Below are positions 34,827 through 43,691 of a stretch of 64,000 nucleotides of DNA, piece after piece. Numbering within the stretch: position 1 is the first letter of the stretch; each line of letters opens with the position of its first letter. The DNA is from Paenibacillus durus ATCC 35681 (lineage in GTDB: Bacteria > Bacillota > Bacilli > Paenibacillales > Paenibacillaceae). A program made the position numbers and the translations under genes. The stretch lies in assembly GCF_000993825.1 (NCBI RefSeq), contig NZ_CP011114.1:2046001-2110000 (forward strand), read 5' to 3'. The notes under the pieces are model-generated. The model ran no database searches, was not told the DNA's origin, and saw nothing but the letters and a program-made list of their open reading frames with translations.

Positions 34827-35117
34827 ATGAAAAAGGCAGCTGTAATTGCTTTATCCACTTGCTTGTTCCTTACAGCTTCGGCAGCAACGGCATTTGCATC
34901 GACCGAACCGGTGGGAACGAAGAAAATTGAGCACAAAATTCATGTAAAAGAACACAAGCTTCATGCTAAAGAACACAAATTGCATGCAAAAGAACACCAC
35001 AAAATGAAGGCACATAAACTGCACGCAAAAGAGAAAGGCAAAGCACACAAGCTGCACGCTAAAAGCATTAAGCCTAAAGCCTTGCCAAAATCAGGTTATG
35101 GCGGAGTAAGCGAGTAA
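34827..35117 (+). CDS. Secreted His/Lys-repeat protein with C-terminal LPKSG motif
   Basis: A 96-residue protein (ATG after GAGGAGG). A signal peptide (MKKAAVIALSTCLFLTAS..., cleavage after TAFA) is followed by repeats of the type EHKLHAK (about six, residues 34-78), giving about 14 His and 25 Lys. The tail is LPKSGYGGVSE: a sortase-like LPxSG at residues 86-90 with only six residues after it, and no membrane helix. The next gene is a class F sortase. The protein may be a sortase substrate of a short-tail type, and the His repeats could bind metal ions. I know no experimentally defined homologue. Confidence 0.8.
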   Translation: MKKAAVIALSTCLFLTASAATAFASTEPVGTKKIEHKIHVKEHKLHAKEHKLHAKEHHKMKAHKLHAKEKGKAHKLHAKSIKPKALPKSGYGGVSE

Positions 35118-35130
35118 GCATCAAGCTAAC

Positions 35131-35161
35131 GGAAAGAGGAAACCCTGTATTTCCTCTTTCC
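35131..35161 (+). terminator. Strong intercistronic hairpin
   Basis: GGAAAGAGGAAA pairs perfectly with TTTCCTCTTTCC (12 bp, 7-base loop). No T-run follows on the plus strand, so it is more likely an attenuator or mRNA-stabilising stem that keeps the repeat protein transcript above that of the sortase. Confidence 0.6.
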
Positions 35162-35183
35162 GATCTAAAAAAGGAAGATGGCT

Positions 35184-35792
35184 ATGAAAAGAATAAAAAC
35201 CTCTACGCTCTTGCTTCTTGTTCTTGTCTTATTATTGACGTCAGGATGTCAAAGGACAGAAACAATCGAAACGAAGAGTGATCGGCCAGCACCTTCTTCA
35301 AAAATAATTTCTTCGAAAACGGAAACGAAACTGGAAAAAAAGCCAATTGCCATCATTCCGAACCGCTTATGGATTCCATCTATTGGGCTAATGGCCCCGG
35401 TCAAACCTGTCGGGCTGCTAAAGAATGGGCAGTTGGAAGTTCCTAAGTCCAGTGAAGTGGCAGGGGTATTTATAGAAGGTGTACTGCCTGGACAACCGGG
35501 AAACGCGATTATAGCTGGGCATGTGGACAATTATAAAGGGCCGGCTATTTTTTACCCGCTTAAAAAGCTAAAACCCGAAGACCCTGTGCTTCTTTCAGAT
35601 GAGGTAGGAAATTATCTTGTATTCAGAGTTGTAGCAGTGGAATCCTATCCGACAGCTAAGGCCCCTTTGGAGAAAATCTTCGGGGATACGAATCAAAGCC
35701 AATTAAATTTAATTACTTGCACAGGTAAGTACAACCGGAAAAAGAAAGAGCATGAAAAAAGATTAGTCGTTTACACGCGATTGATAAAATAA
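35184..35792 (+). CDS. Class F sortase with lipoprotein signal
   Basis: ATG 35184 is preferred because AAGGAAG abuts the earlier ATG 35178. In the 202-residue product a hydrophobic leader ends in LLTSGC (Cys22), a lipobox, so it may be lipid-anchored. The sortase core follows: RLWIPSIGLMAPV, catalytic His113 in AGHVDNYKG, Cys179 in LITCTG and an Arg in the final strand (KRLVVYTR, Arg193). Length and motifs fit class F sortases of Bacilli and Actinobacteria. It is a transpeptidase that would cut a sorting motif and link the protein to a cell-surface amine. The neighbouring LPKSG protein is the likely substrate. Confidence 0.85.
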   Translation: MKRIKTSTLLLLVLVLLLTSGCQRTETIETKSDRPAPSSKIISSKTETKLEKKPIAIIPNRLWIPSIGLMAPVKPVGLLKNGQLEVPKSSEVAGVFIEGVLPGQPGNAIIAGHVDNYKGPAIFYPLKKLKPEDPVLLSDEVGNYLVFRVVAVESYPTAKAPLEKIFGDTNQSQLNLITCTGKYNRKKKEHEKRLVVYTRLIK

Positions 35793-35814
35793 TTGTTACG
35801 GTGGGGGGAGACAT

Positions 35815-36921
35815 ATGCAAAGAACGCTGCACATGTGCTTAGTTATAGCGATTTTTCTGCTGTTGTTTGGAGCTGAACCTGTATCGGGTGCTGAGAATTC
35901 GGAGACAGAGGTAAGGGAATTTCTAACTCAGTTATTTGCTGCCCGATCTGAATTTGTAACGAACATGCCATCCGGGCTTGAGAAGTATTATGATCAGAAA
36001 TACGGTTCAAGCCGTCATGCTTACCGGGTTGAAGCTAACAGAAATACATATCTTCATGCATGGGGAGAGCATAGAGGCATTCACTTTGTGGATTCCCAAA
36101 GCCGAATCCGGATTACACGAATCCGAATCGAAGGGGATACTGCCCAAGTTACGCTCACCCATTCCCAAAAACTAAGTTATATGTACGCAAATAAAATTTT
36201 GCCAACGCAATGGTTCGGTCTGGGAACATGGCATACCCTTACTTTGAAAAAAAATAAAGGGGAATGGATCGTTTTAAAAGAGTGGTACTTAGATCCGCTG
36301 AACGAAAATCCAAAGCATATACCGGGAACCCCAGAAGAAACGGAGGCTTTTCCTGCCAAGAAAGAGGAAATCCAGGACGGAAAAAAATATAAGCGGCAGA
36401 AAGCAGTGGCTTATGCGAATAAATATGCGGGCTCAGCCTGGGGGGCCGGAAATAAAGGGCGTTACAATCCAAAATATTTAAATTATAACGGCAAGGGTGG
36501 GGACTGTACGAATTTTGCTTCTCAAGTCGTTGGCGATCAGGAGGAAGGCGGGGCGCTTAAGATGTCAGGCCCTTGGCGGTATTATTATTCATCAGGAGGC
36601 AACAGCACTTGGGTACAGACAGATTCATTCAAGAACTTTATTGTTCACTCCGGATACGGCAGGGTTATTGCGCAAGGGGGATTTTCAGATCTTGTAAAGT
36701 TTACCCGCCAAAATCCGGATGGTGCTTTTGCCAAACTGTTCCCAGGGGATCTAATTGCCCACGTTATTAATAATGACGTCGATCACTTTTCGATTGTAAC
36801 GGGGTTTGACGACAATGGCTATCCGCTTGTGAACTCTCATACTGCAGACCGCTTTAGGGCGCCGTTTGATTTGGGTTGGGATAAAAAAACAAAATACATT
36901 CTGATCCATATCAACGATTAA
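35815..36921 (+). CDS. Secreted Amidase_6-domain protein
   Basis: A 368-residue protein (ATG after GTGGGGGGAG) with a signal peptide ending near VSGAE. The first 170 residues are an N-terminal mixed domain. The C-terminal part, about 200-368, is the putative amidase domain: YANKYAG, then GGDCTNFASQVV with the nucleophile Cys (about 232), a DHFSIVTGF His (about 321) and LVNSHTADR. This NlpC/P60-like fold is expected to cut peptide bonds in the cell wall. It lies 22 bases after the sortase stop, so the two may be co-expressed as surface proteins. Confidence 0.85.
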   Translation: MQRTLHMCLVIAIFLLLFGAEPVSGAENSETEVREFLTQLFAARSEFVTNMPSGLEKYYDQKYGSSRHAYRVEANRNTYLHAWGEHRGIHFVDSQSRIRITRIRIEGDTAQVTLTHSQKLSYMYANKILPTQWFGLGTWHTLTLKKNKGEWIVLKEWYLDPLNENPKHIPGTPEETEAFPAKKEEIQDGKKYKRQKAVAYANKYAGSAWGAGNKGRYNPKYLNYNGKGGDCTNFASQVVGDQEEGGALKMSGPWRYYYSSGGNSTWVQTDSFKNFIVHSGYGRVIAQGGFSDLVKFTRQNPDGAFAKLFPGDLIAHVINNDVDHFSIVTGFDDNGYPLVNSHTADRFRAPFDLGWDKKTKYILIHIND

Positions 36922-37013
36922 AATCTCGGACGCATAAGCCTTGATCATAACATACCGCATCGTCTGCCGTCATAAGATGGTAAGGACGAGTCGTACATGA
37001 TTGAGGTGAATGA

Positions 37014-38516
37014 ATGAGGTCCTCCCTGTTCATAAAGCAAACGACATTTCGGGTAAGTACTATAGTGATGGTAAAAGCCATCGGTCTAATTGGAAGGATT
37101 TCCCTAACAAGGCTCATCGGCGCAGAGGGAATTGGTCTGTATCAGATCGCCTATTCCTATTATGGTTTAGCTTTAATGGTGATTACTGGGGGCTTGCCGA
37201 CTGCACTGGCCTTATATACGGCGAGGCATCCCCAACATAGCTGGGTTTGGTTTAAAAATATTTCTATTTATTTAGTCCTTATGGGGGGGAGTATTAGCAT
37301 GCTCTCCTTTTATTTTTCCGGTGGCATATCGCAGCTTTTGGGCAATCCGGAGCTGTATTATTTCATCCGTTGTTTGGCGCCGGCGCTCTTCGCAGTTCCT
37401 TTGTTAAGTTTACTCAGGGGCTATTTGCAAGGCATGGAACGCTACAATGTCATCGCCGTCTCTGAACTTATTGAACAGGCGGTTCGAGTTCTGTTCATGC
37501 TGGCGCTTGTTTTTCTTCTTTTACCTAATGGCCCGGCTTTTGCGGCGGGAAAAAGTATGTTAGGTACGCTATTCGGCGCATTATCTGCTTTTTTCGTATT
37601 GATTCTATATTTTTTTTATTATAGCAATCAGCAGAGTAGTATCTCGAGCACTCAAAAATATACCCTTTTTAGAACAGACCTCAAGTGGTTTTTTCACAGT
37701 TCTTTTATTATATCCCTTACACGGCTGCTCACTCCGCTATCGGATGTTCTGGATGCTATTATTATCCCCGGCAGATTGCAGGTTGCGGGATATTCCACTG
37801 CGCAGGCGACATCTATGTTTGGCGTCCTAACAGGTATGGCGGTACTTATTGTCTATATGCCAACCATTGCTACTGCGGCCCTGTCTCACACATTAACCAT
37901 GAAGCTGGTAACAGACTGGCGGGAGCGAAAATATGACCTGTTTAATCGGCGAACCAGACTGGCTTTGGAAGCGGGTTGGGTCTGGGGCTGCTCATCCAGC
38001 TTGTTCCTTTTCGTATATAATACGGAAGTTTCTTGCATCCTTTTTGGATCAGCCGAAGCGGCCGAGCCGATTAAATATCTGTCTATCATTCCTCTGCTTG
38101 TAGGTTTGCGGGAAATCAGTACGAGCATACTTTGGGCACAGGACCGTAAGACGGCACCGCTCTTTGGCCTTGTTAGCGGGATAGGTATTGCGGTTACACT
38201 TCACTATTTTCTCGTAGCGATCCCCGGATTCAATTACTTGGGAGCTTCGGTTGGCATCCTCGTATTAGAGATTATAGCCGTAGGTTGGAATTTAAAGTCG
38301 TTATTGCCTGTTCTGAAAAAGATAAACTATTCTAAACTGCTCGCAGATTCAGTTATCGTGATAGGAGCAATGATGATTGTCCTACTGGTCTCAAGCATAC
38401 ATGTACTTCACGGTTTCTCTGAAAATATCCGGGCCCTTATAGGGATGGCTTTATATGGCGGTATGATCATCTCTTATATTTACTTGCGATTTATAGCAAA
38501 AGGGGGGGACTCATAA
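37014..38516 (+). CDS. SpoVB-like MOP-superfamily flippase
   Basis: A 500-residue membrane protein with about 13-14 helices. The N terminus FRVSTIVMVKAIGLIGRISLTRLIGAEGIGLYQIAYS matches the polysaccharide-flippase (MVF/SpoVB) signature, and LRGYLQGMERYNVIAVSELIEQ occurs at about 137. B. subtilis SpoVB is a lipid II-type flippase needed for spore cortex formation. Several paralogues exist in spore formers, so the precise lipid cargo is open. The start at 37014 has GAGGTG nine bases upstream. Confidence 0.83.
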   Translation: MRSSLFIKQTTFRVSTIVMVKAIGLIGRISLTRLIGAEGIGLYQIAYSYYGLALMVITGGLPTALALYTARHPQHSWVWFKNISIYLVLMGGSISMLSFYFSGGISQLLGNPELYYFIRCLAPALFAVPLLSLLRGYLQGMERYNVIAVSELIEQAVRVLFMLALVFLLLPNGPAFAAGKSMLGTLFGALSAFFVLILYFFYYSNQQSSISSTQKYTLFRTDLKWFFHSSFIISLTRLLTPLSDVLDAIIIPGRLQVAGYSTAQATSMFGVLTGMAVLIVYMPTIATAALSHTLTMKLVTDWRERKYDLFNRRTRLALEAGWVWGCSSSLFLFVYNTEVSCILFGSAEAAEPIKYLSIIPLLVGLREISTSILWAQDRKTAPLFGLVSGIGIAVTLHYFLVAIPGFNYLGASVGILVLEIIAVGWNLKSLLPVLKKINYSKLLADSVIVIGAMMIVLLVSSIHVLHGFSENIRALIGMALYGGMIISYIYLRFIAKGGDS

Positions 38517-38548
38517 GTCATAGAAATGACCGCTGTGACCAAATAGAA

Positions 38549-38609
38549 TCGACAGCCACACTATCCGGTGATACAATTCCAATAGATTAGGATGCTATTA
38601 TTTGGAATT
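38549..38609 (+). promoter_or_regulatory. CODH promoter with downstream palindrome
   Basis: TCGACA (38549-38554) and TACAAT (38572-38577) are 17 bases apart. AATTCCAA (38575-38582) and TTGGAATT (38602-38609), with inner TAG/CTA, form an inverted repeat that begins in the -10 and covers the transcription start. This is the position of a repressor operator. It is 18 bases before the cooS start. Confidence 0.5.
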
Positions 38610-38626
38610 CGTTCAAAAGAGAGAGG

Positions 38627-40564
38627 ATGGATAAGGTGGCTAAGTTAAGAGAACCGGAAGAGGTCTCCAAGGATACGCAGGTTCAGCAAATGCTGGCGGT
38701 TGCAAGAAGCAGAGGGATCGAAACGGCTTTTGATCGTGCCGATCAGATGGCGGCGAGGTGTCCGTTCGGGTCGGCCGGCCTCTGCTGCCGTTCCTGCTTG
38801 GAAGGTCCCTGCCGGATTGTCCCGAACGGAAGCGGGCCGAGGCGCGGAGTTTGCGGTGCGGATGCGGATACATTAGTCGCGCGAAGTCTCCTGAACACGA
38901 TGATTCAGGGAGCGGCGGGCCATGCCGAGCATGGACGGGAAGTCGCGGAGGCTTTGCTGAAGACGGCGGAAGGGAAGGCTCCATATGTGATTCGGGATGT
39001 CGGCAAATTGATGCGGGTCGCGAAAGGCTTGAACCTGGAGACGGAAGGGAAATCCATTAACGAAGTCGCAAAAGCTGTGGCGCTTGCGGCGCTTGAGGAT
39101 TTTCAAAAGCATGAGGGTGTAATGAACTGGATTACGTATCGGGGTCATCAAAAATCACGCGAAATCTGGGATAAGCTTGGCATCACCCCCGTGAATGCCC
39201 ACCTTGAAATCGCAAAAGCGGTTACGAGAAACGCCATGGGCGGCGACGCCGATCCGCTCAACCTGCTGTTGGGCTCGGTTACAATGGGGCTGGTCGACGG
39301 CTACAGCGGACTGCATTTGTCCTCCGATCTGCAGGATATTCTGTTCGGGACGCCGAAAGCGGTCAAATTCAATTACTCGCTTGCGGTGCTCGATGAGAAG
39401 CAGATCAATATCGCGGTGCATGGCCATATTCCGCTGCTGTCGGAGAAAATCGTGGAGTGGGCGCGAATACTTGAGCGTAACGCCCTGACCGTCGGTGCGG
39501 AAGGGATCAATATTGTCGGTGTCTGCTGCACGGGCAATGAGCTGTTAATGCGCCAGGGGGTGCATGCCGCTTCCAGTTTCTCTTCTCAGGAGCTGGTTAT
39601 CGTAACTGGCGCACTCGAGGCGATGGTTGTCGATATCCAGTGTATTATGCCGGGAATCCAGCAGGTGGCGGAATGTTATCATACCGAAATCATCACAACG
39701 ATTCCGCATGTCAAAATTCCCGGTGCGACGCATGTGAACTTTGAACCGGAATACGCGGATGAGGCGGCCAGGGAGATCGTGGAGCGAGCAATCCGTAATT
39801 TTGCAAAACGGGACCGGGCCAAAGTCGTTATCCCGACCGGTGCGGTGGAGGCCCATGCCGGATTTTCCGTTGAACAAATTTGTGAAGTGACCGCAAAAAT
39901 CAATGCGGACAAGCCTTTACAGCCGCTGATCGACGCGATCAAAGACGGGACTATCCGCGGCGTTGCGGCAGTAATCGGGTGTACCAACCCGCGGGAGCCG
40001 CAAGATATAGGCAACGTCACCGTGGCAAGAGAGCTGCTCAAAAACAATGTGCTCGTTGTGACCACTGGCTGCGCCGCGCATTCGCTGGCAAAATACGGGC
40101 TGATGAATGAAAGCGGGCTTGAAGCGTGCGGCGACAGCTTGAAGGCTTTACTACGGCAGCTCGGACAGCATGCGGGCTTGACCGCACTGCCGCCGGCTCT
40201 TCACATGGGCAGCTGCGTGGATAATTCCAGACCGCTGGATTTGTTGTCGGCGATTGCGGATGAACTGGATGTTCCGGTCTCCAGCCTTCCAGCGGTTGGC
40301 AGTTGTCCGGAAACGCATAGCCCAAAGGCGCTTACGATCGGTACTTATTTTATTGCACATGGTGTAGACGTTCATGTCGGCGTAGACCCGCAGGTGTCTG
40401 GTTCGAATCTGGTCACCCGGACGCTCACCGGAAGCCGCGAGGATCAAGGCATTACGATGGATGGGCTGTTCGGAGGGAAACTAATCGTCGAAAGTGACCC
40501 TGTGAAAGCGGCCGCCATCTTACTTGAACGGATTGATATGAAACGCAAAGCGTTAGGGATTTGA
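38627..40564 (+). CDS. cooS: Ni-Fe carbon monoxide dehydrogenase catalytic subunit
   Basis: A 645-residue enzyme of full family length. The N terminus has the D-cluster Cys45 and Cys53 and the B-cluster Cys54, Cys57, Cys62 and Cys76 (CPFGSAGLCCRSCLEGPCRI...GVCG). C-cluster ligand regions are visible as VHGHIPLLSEK, VGVCCTGNE, VDIQCIMPG, IGCTNPRE, TTGCAAHSL and VGSCPETHSPKA. It oxidises CO with water to CO2, releasing two electrons, in the cytoplasm under low oxygen. CooC follows 22 bases later. No CooF ferredoxin, hydrogenase or acetyl-CoA synthase subunit is in the window, so the electron acceptor is unknown and energy conservation cannot be judged. Confidence 0.93.
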   Translation: MDKVAKLREPEEVSKDTQVQQMLAVARSRGIETAFDRADQMAARCPFGSAGLCCRSCLEGPCRIVPNGSGPRRGVCGADADTLVARSLLNTMIQGAAGHAEHGREVAEALLKTAEGKAPYVIRDVGKLMRVAKGLNLETEGKSINEVAKAVALAALEDFQKHEGVMNWITYRGHQKSREIWDKLGITPVNAHLEIAKAVTRNAMGGDADPLNLLLGSVTMGLVDGYSGLHLSSDLQDILFGTPKAVKFNYSLAVLDEKQINIAVHGHIPLLSEKIVEWARILERNALTVGAEGINIVGVCCTGNELLMRQGVHAASSFSSQELVIVTGALEAMVVDIQCIMPGIQQVAECYHTEIITTIPHVKIPGATHVNFEPEYADEAAREIVERAIRNFAKRDRAKVVIPTGAVEAHAGFSVEQICEVTAKINADKPLQPLIDAIKDGTIRGVAAVIGCTNPREPQDIGNVTVARELLKNNVLVVTTGCAAHSLAKYGLMNESGLEACGDSLKALLRQLGQHAGLTALPPALHMGSCVDNSRPLDLLSAIADELDVPVSSLPAVGSCPETHSPKALTIGTYFIAHGVDVHVGVDPQVSGSNLVTRTLTGSREDQGITMDGLFGGKLIVESDPVKAAAILLERIDMKRKALGI

Positions 40565-40586
40565 AAGATAAGGGAGGGGAAGGAGA

Positions 40587-41408
40587 ATGACACAGGCCTT
40601 AAAAATCGCAATTTCGGGCAAAGGCGGCGTGGGAAAAACTACGGTGGCCGCGATGTTCTCTCATTTGCTTAGGAAAAAAGGGCACCGTGTGCTGGCCATT
40701 GACGCGGATCAGGATGCCAATTTGGGGATGGCGTTAGGCTTCAACAGGGAGGAATTATCGGAAATCCGCACCATCGCTGATGACCGGGATTTAATCAAGA
40801 AGAAGACCGGAGGCGAGCCGGGCGTTAGCGGCAGCTGGTTCTCGCTGAACCCGAAGGTCGACGATATTCCAGAGGATTATGTAGTGAGCAAAGACGGCAT
40901 CAGGCTGCTGCAAATGGGCGGAGCATCCAAGGGCGGCGCCGGCTGCGCCTGTCCGCAGAGCACACTGCTGAAAACCCTGCTCAATTACCTGGTGACCGAG
41001 GAAAACGATGCGGTAATTATCGATTTTGAAGCGGGACTGGAGCATCTTGGGCGTTCGACCGCCAAAAACGTGGATGCGCTGATCCTCGTAATCGAGCCGG
41101 GAAGCCGAAGTCTGGAGACGGCAAAATCCGTCATTCGCTTGGCGAAGGATATTGGCATCGAACAATTTTATTTGATTCAAAATAAATGGATGGAGGGACT
41201 AAGCAGCACCGACGTGTCTTTTTCCGAGGATGAACGAGTGACTTTACTTGGCAGCATTCCATATCATCCGGACTTTGTATCCGCTGATCGGGAAGGTACG
41301 GCGGTATATAGCGCTTTGGATGATGGGCTTATTTCTTGTTTCGAGCAAATGCTGGACCGGCTGTTGGAAGAGATGAGCGGTTCTCAAAAAAGCGTTCAGA
41401 TCCGTTAA
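40587..41408 (+). CDS. cooC: CooC nickel-insertion ATPase
   Basis: A 273-residue MinD/NifH-type ATPase (ATG after GGGAGGGGAAGGAG). The deviant Walker A GKGGVGKTT is at about residue 12, followed by IDADQDANLGMALG. A CAC pair (GAGCACPQS, about 115) binds nickel or zinc at the dimer interface in characterised CooC. IIDFEAGLEHLGR is the switch region. It loads nickel into the C-cluster of CooS. Co-transcribed with cooS. Confidence 0.9.
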   Translation: MTQALKIAISGKGGVGKTTVAAMFSHLLRKKGHRVLAIDADQDANLGMALGFNREELSEIRTIADDRDLIKKKTGGEPGVSGSWFSLNPKVDDIPEDYVVSKDGIRLLQMGGASKGGAGCACPQSTLLKTLLNYLVTEENDAVIIDFEAGLEHLGRSTAKNVDALILVIEPGSRSLETAKSVIRLAKDIGIEQFYLIQNKWMEGLSSTDVSFSEDERVTLLGSIPYHPDFVSADREGTAVYSALDDGLISCFEQMLDRLLEEMSGSQKSVQIR

Positions 41409-41433
41409 GTATTTTTCGGGCTGGAATCATGGG

Positions 41434-41460
41434 GCCGCCTTGTAAGCGTCTGCGGCGGCT
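41434..41460 (+). terminator. GC-rich hairpin after cooC
   Basis: GCCGCC pairs with GGCGGC around a 14-base loop, with no T-run. It may stabilise the cooSC message or weakly terminate it. Confidence 0.3.
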
Positions 41461-41497
41461 ACATGATAAGCATAGATTTGATCAAGGAGAATCGTTT

Positions 41498-42991
41498 ATG
41501 AAATCATCTGTAAAAATTGGCATGCTATTGATGATTGTTGTTATGATGGCAGTTAGCGGTTTTTCACCGATAATAGCTAGCGCTGTGTCAAATGAAAAAA
41601 TACAGAAGATCGAACAGTTTGTTGAAGAACAAAGAAGCATGAGTAAAACTCCAGGGATTTCGGTAGTTATTGTAGAGAAAGGGAAAACGGTATACCAGAA
41701 AGGTTTTGGTTACGCCGATGTAAAGCTGAAAAAACCGGTGACTGGCAATACTTTATTTGAATTAGGTTCAACAACCAAAGCTTTCACCGCTTTAGCCATT
41801 TTGCAATTGGAACAAGAGGGTTTGTTAAAACGTAGCGATGATGTCCAGAAGTATATACCATGGTTGAAATTAACTTATAATGGGGCGCCACAAACGATTA
41901 CTTTAAATCAGTTGCTTCATCATACTAGCGGAATAGCTTTCAATTCAATAGCGCTTATTCCTGAGAGTAATGCGGATAATGCCCTTGAGCTAACCGTAAA
42001 AAGATTACAGAGCCAGCAGCTCAATCGTAAGCCGGGCAGCTCTTTCGAATACGCGACAATCAATTACGACGTATTAGGACTTGTAATCGAGATTGTAACA
42101 AAGAAGCCTTATGATGTTTATATGAAGCAGCATATTCTGGAACCGATCGGAATGAAAGGCTCGTTTGTTGGGCTGCATCAAGTACAATCCGTTGAGATGG
42201 CTGCCGGATATAAAATAGGATTTATGAAAGCGCAAATGTACACTCCGCCGGTTTATCGGGGGAATATTCCAGCAGGATATATTATCAGCAATACGAATGA
42301 TATAGCGAAATGGATGAACCTTCAGTTAGGAATCGACCCGAGCCATTCTATTGACAAACAGCTAATATACGAATCACATATCCCTGACGAGACCGTAGAG
42401 CCTTTCGATGAAAATACCCGCTACGCGTACGGATGGGAAATCCTTAAAGAAAACGATAAAAAATATATACTTCATGACGGAGAGAACCCGACATTTTCGT
42501 CTTATTTCATTATGCAGCCCGATGAACAATTGGGGGTAGTCATTTTGGCCAATATGAAAACGAGCTTTACGACCTCCATAGGCCAAGGAGTGATGGATCT
42601 GTGGGAGGGAAAGAACGTATCCAATAACCATATTGATAGCTACCAAAAGTTAGATCAAATCTTGACGATCATATGTATATTCATCGGCTGTGTCGGCGTG
42701 TCATTCACGTTGTTATCGCTAAGAGTCATGAGGAAGCTGGCACAAAAACAACGGAATTGGACTTCGTTAAATGGAAAGAGGCTATGGCTGTTCGTATTAC
42801 ATACATTGATCGTTGCAGCAAGTATGACATTTATGATTTTGGCTCCGAAAATTTTTCTTGGTGGATTGCCTTGGGCATTTATAAAAGTATGGGCCCCAGC
42901 TACGATCCCATTGACTCTTTATAGTGTCTTTGCCGTAGGTGCCATCTATTTTATTTTTGGATCATTGCTCGTTTTTACCAAGAGACAATAG
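41498..42991 (+). CDS. Membrane-anchored serine hydrolase (class C beta-lactamase family)
   Basis: ATG 41498 with CAAGGAG upstream is preferred over an ATG inside cooC. The 497-residue protein has a signal peptide (ending near IASAVS), a beta-lactamase/esterase domain with the SxxK nucleophile in GSTTKAFTALA (about residue 91), and a Tyr-containing second motif EYATINYDVLG (about 186) in which the usual YxN reads Y-A-T. KYILHDGENPTFSS supplies the third motif. Four hydrophobic segments form the C-terminal 120 residues. Relatives such as PbpE/YbbE-type proteins hydrolyse peptidoglycan or small esters. Substrate unknown. Confidence 0.83.
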   Translation: MKSSVKIGMLLMIVVMMAVSGFSPIIASAVSNEKIQKIEQFVEEQRSMSKTPGISVVIVEKGKTVYQKGFGYADVKLKKPVTGNTLFELGSTTKAFTALAILQLEQEGLLKRSDDVQKYIPWLKLTYNGAPQTITLNQLLHHTSGIAFNSIALIPESNADNALELTVKRLQSQQLNRKPGSSFEYATINYDVLGLVIEIVTKKPYDVYMKQHILEPIGMKGSFVGLHQVQSVEMAAGYKIGFMKAQMYTPPVYRGNIPAGYIISNTNDIAKWMNLQLGIDPSHSIDKQLIYESHIPDETVEPFDENTRYAYGWEILKENDKKYILHDGENPTFSSYFIMQPDEQLGVVILANMKTSFTTSIGQGVMDLWEGKNVSNNHIDSYQKLDQILTIICIFIGCVGVSFTLLSLRVMRKLAQKQRNWTSLNGKRLWLFVLHTLIVAASMTFMILAPKIFLGGLPWAFIKVWAPATIPLTLYSVFAVGAIYFIFGSLLVFTKRQ

Positions 42992-43016
42992 AATAGGAAC
43001 TCTGGAATTCCAAAGG

Positions 43017-43051
43017 AGAGCCATCACTCAAAAAGTGCTGGCTCTTTTTTT
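43017..43051 (+). terminator. Terminator of the serine hydrolase gene
   Basis: AGAGCCA-T-CACT pairs with AGTG-C-TGGCTCT, followed by seven T. It also lies just beyond the 3' end of the opposing CGNR gene. Confidence 0.85.
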
Positions 43052-43064
43052 CGCTTCTCTGTTG

Positions 43065-43640
43065 TTAAGAGCGATCCTTGTGGCGTGCTGCTTTCATACG
43101 GTTTCCACATATTTTCATAGAGCACCACTTACGTTTTCCTGTAGCATCCATAAACATCCATAAACATTTAGGATTGGAGCATCGATGAAGAGTGGCAAGC
43201 TTGCCATTTGCCAGCAGCTCCAGTGCGTCATAAGCGATAAGGGAGAGAAGCGCATTTGCATACGGTCCACAGGGAATGGGTATGAGCTTATTTCCCTTGA
43301 TCGCAAAGGTAAAAGGAGCGTGATTGATATATCTCTCCAATGAATGAATCCAATGCTCGTCTACTTGCTGCCCATCTACGATGTCCTGAAATCCCTTTCG
43401 CAAAAGACCTCTAAGCTCTTTAAGAGCAAATACGGATTCTTGTGAAAAATGGACATGATCGTTTGGTGAGAATTGTTCGGCATGGATGACCTGCTCGGAG
43501 AACATGTGTTCAAACCAAGAATAAACTTGCTGGTCGGTCTCAAGCAGATCATGTCTTTTTCCTCTACGATTTTCTTCTGTATTAACCAAATTCAAAGCTA
43601 AAGAGTCTGAAAGAAACTGAAATTTTTCTTGAACAGCCAT
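43065..43640 (-). CDS. CGNR zinc-finger regulator (ABATE domain)
   Basis: A 191-residue protein. The N-terminal ABATE-like domain (LSDSLALNLVNTEENRRGKRHDLL) is followed by a C-terminal CGNR zinc finger: HRCSNPKCLWMFMD...RKWCSMKICGNRMKAARH, with four Cys. Proteins of this class are stress-responsive transcriptional regulators. It is divergent from the D-cysteine desulfhydrase-like gene; the shared 180-base region contains repeated GGTTARTT half-sites, so it probably regulates that gene and itself. Confidence 0.87.
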   Translation of the reverse strand: MAVQEKFQFLSDSLALNLVNTEENRRGKRHDLLETDQQVYSWFEHMFSEQVIHAEQFSPNDHVHFSQESVFALKELRGLLRKGFQDIVDGQQVDEHWIHSLERYINHAPFTFAIKGNKLIPIPCGPYANALLSLIAYDALELLANGKLATLHRCSNPKCLWMFMDATGKRKWCSMKICGNRMKAARHKDRS

Positions 43641-43691
43641 TGAATCGGATCACCTTTCGCTGTGTTTTCTAACTCCATTATACATGCATAA

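Noticed and set aside
34914..35080. Repeats that might be taken for a CRISPR array
   Set aside because: The periodic AAAGAACACAAGCTTCATGC-like units are coding repeats (EHKLHAK) of the secreted protein, with no spacers of constant length.
41336..41497. N-terminal extension of the serine hydrolase inside cooC
   Set aside because: It lacks a ribosome site and would bury the signal peptide that begins at ATG 41498.
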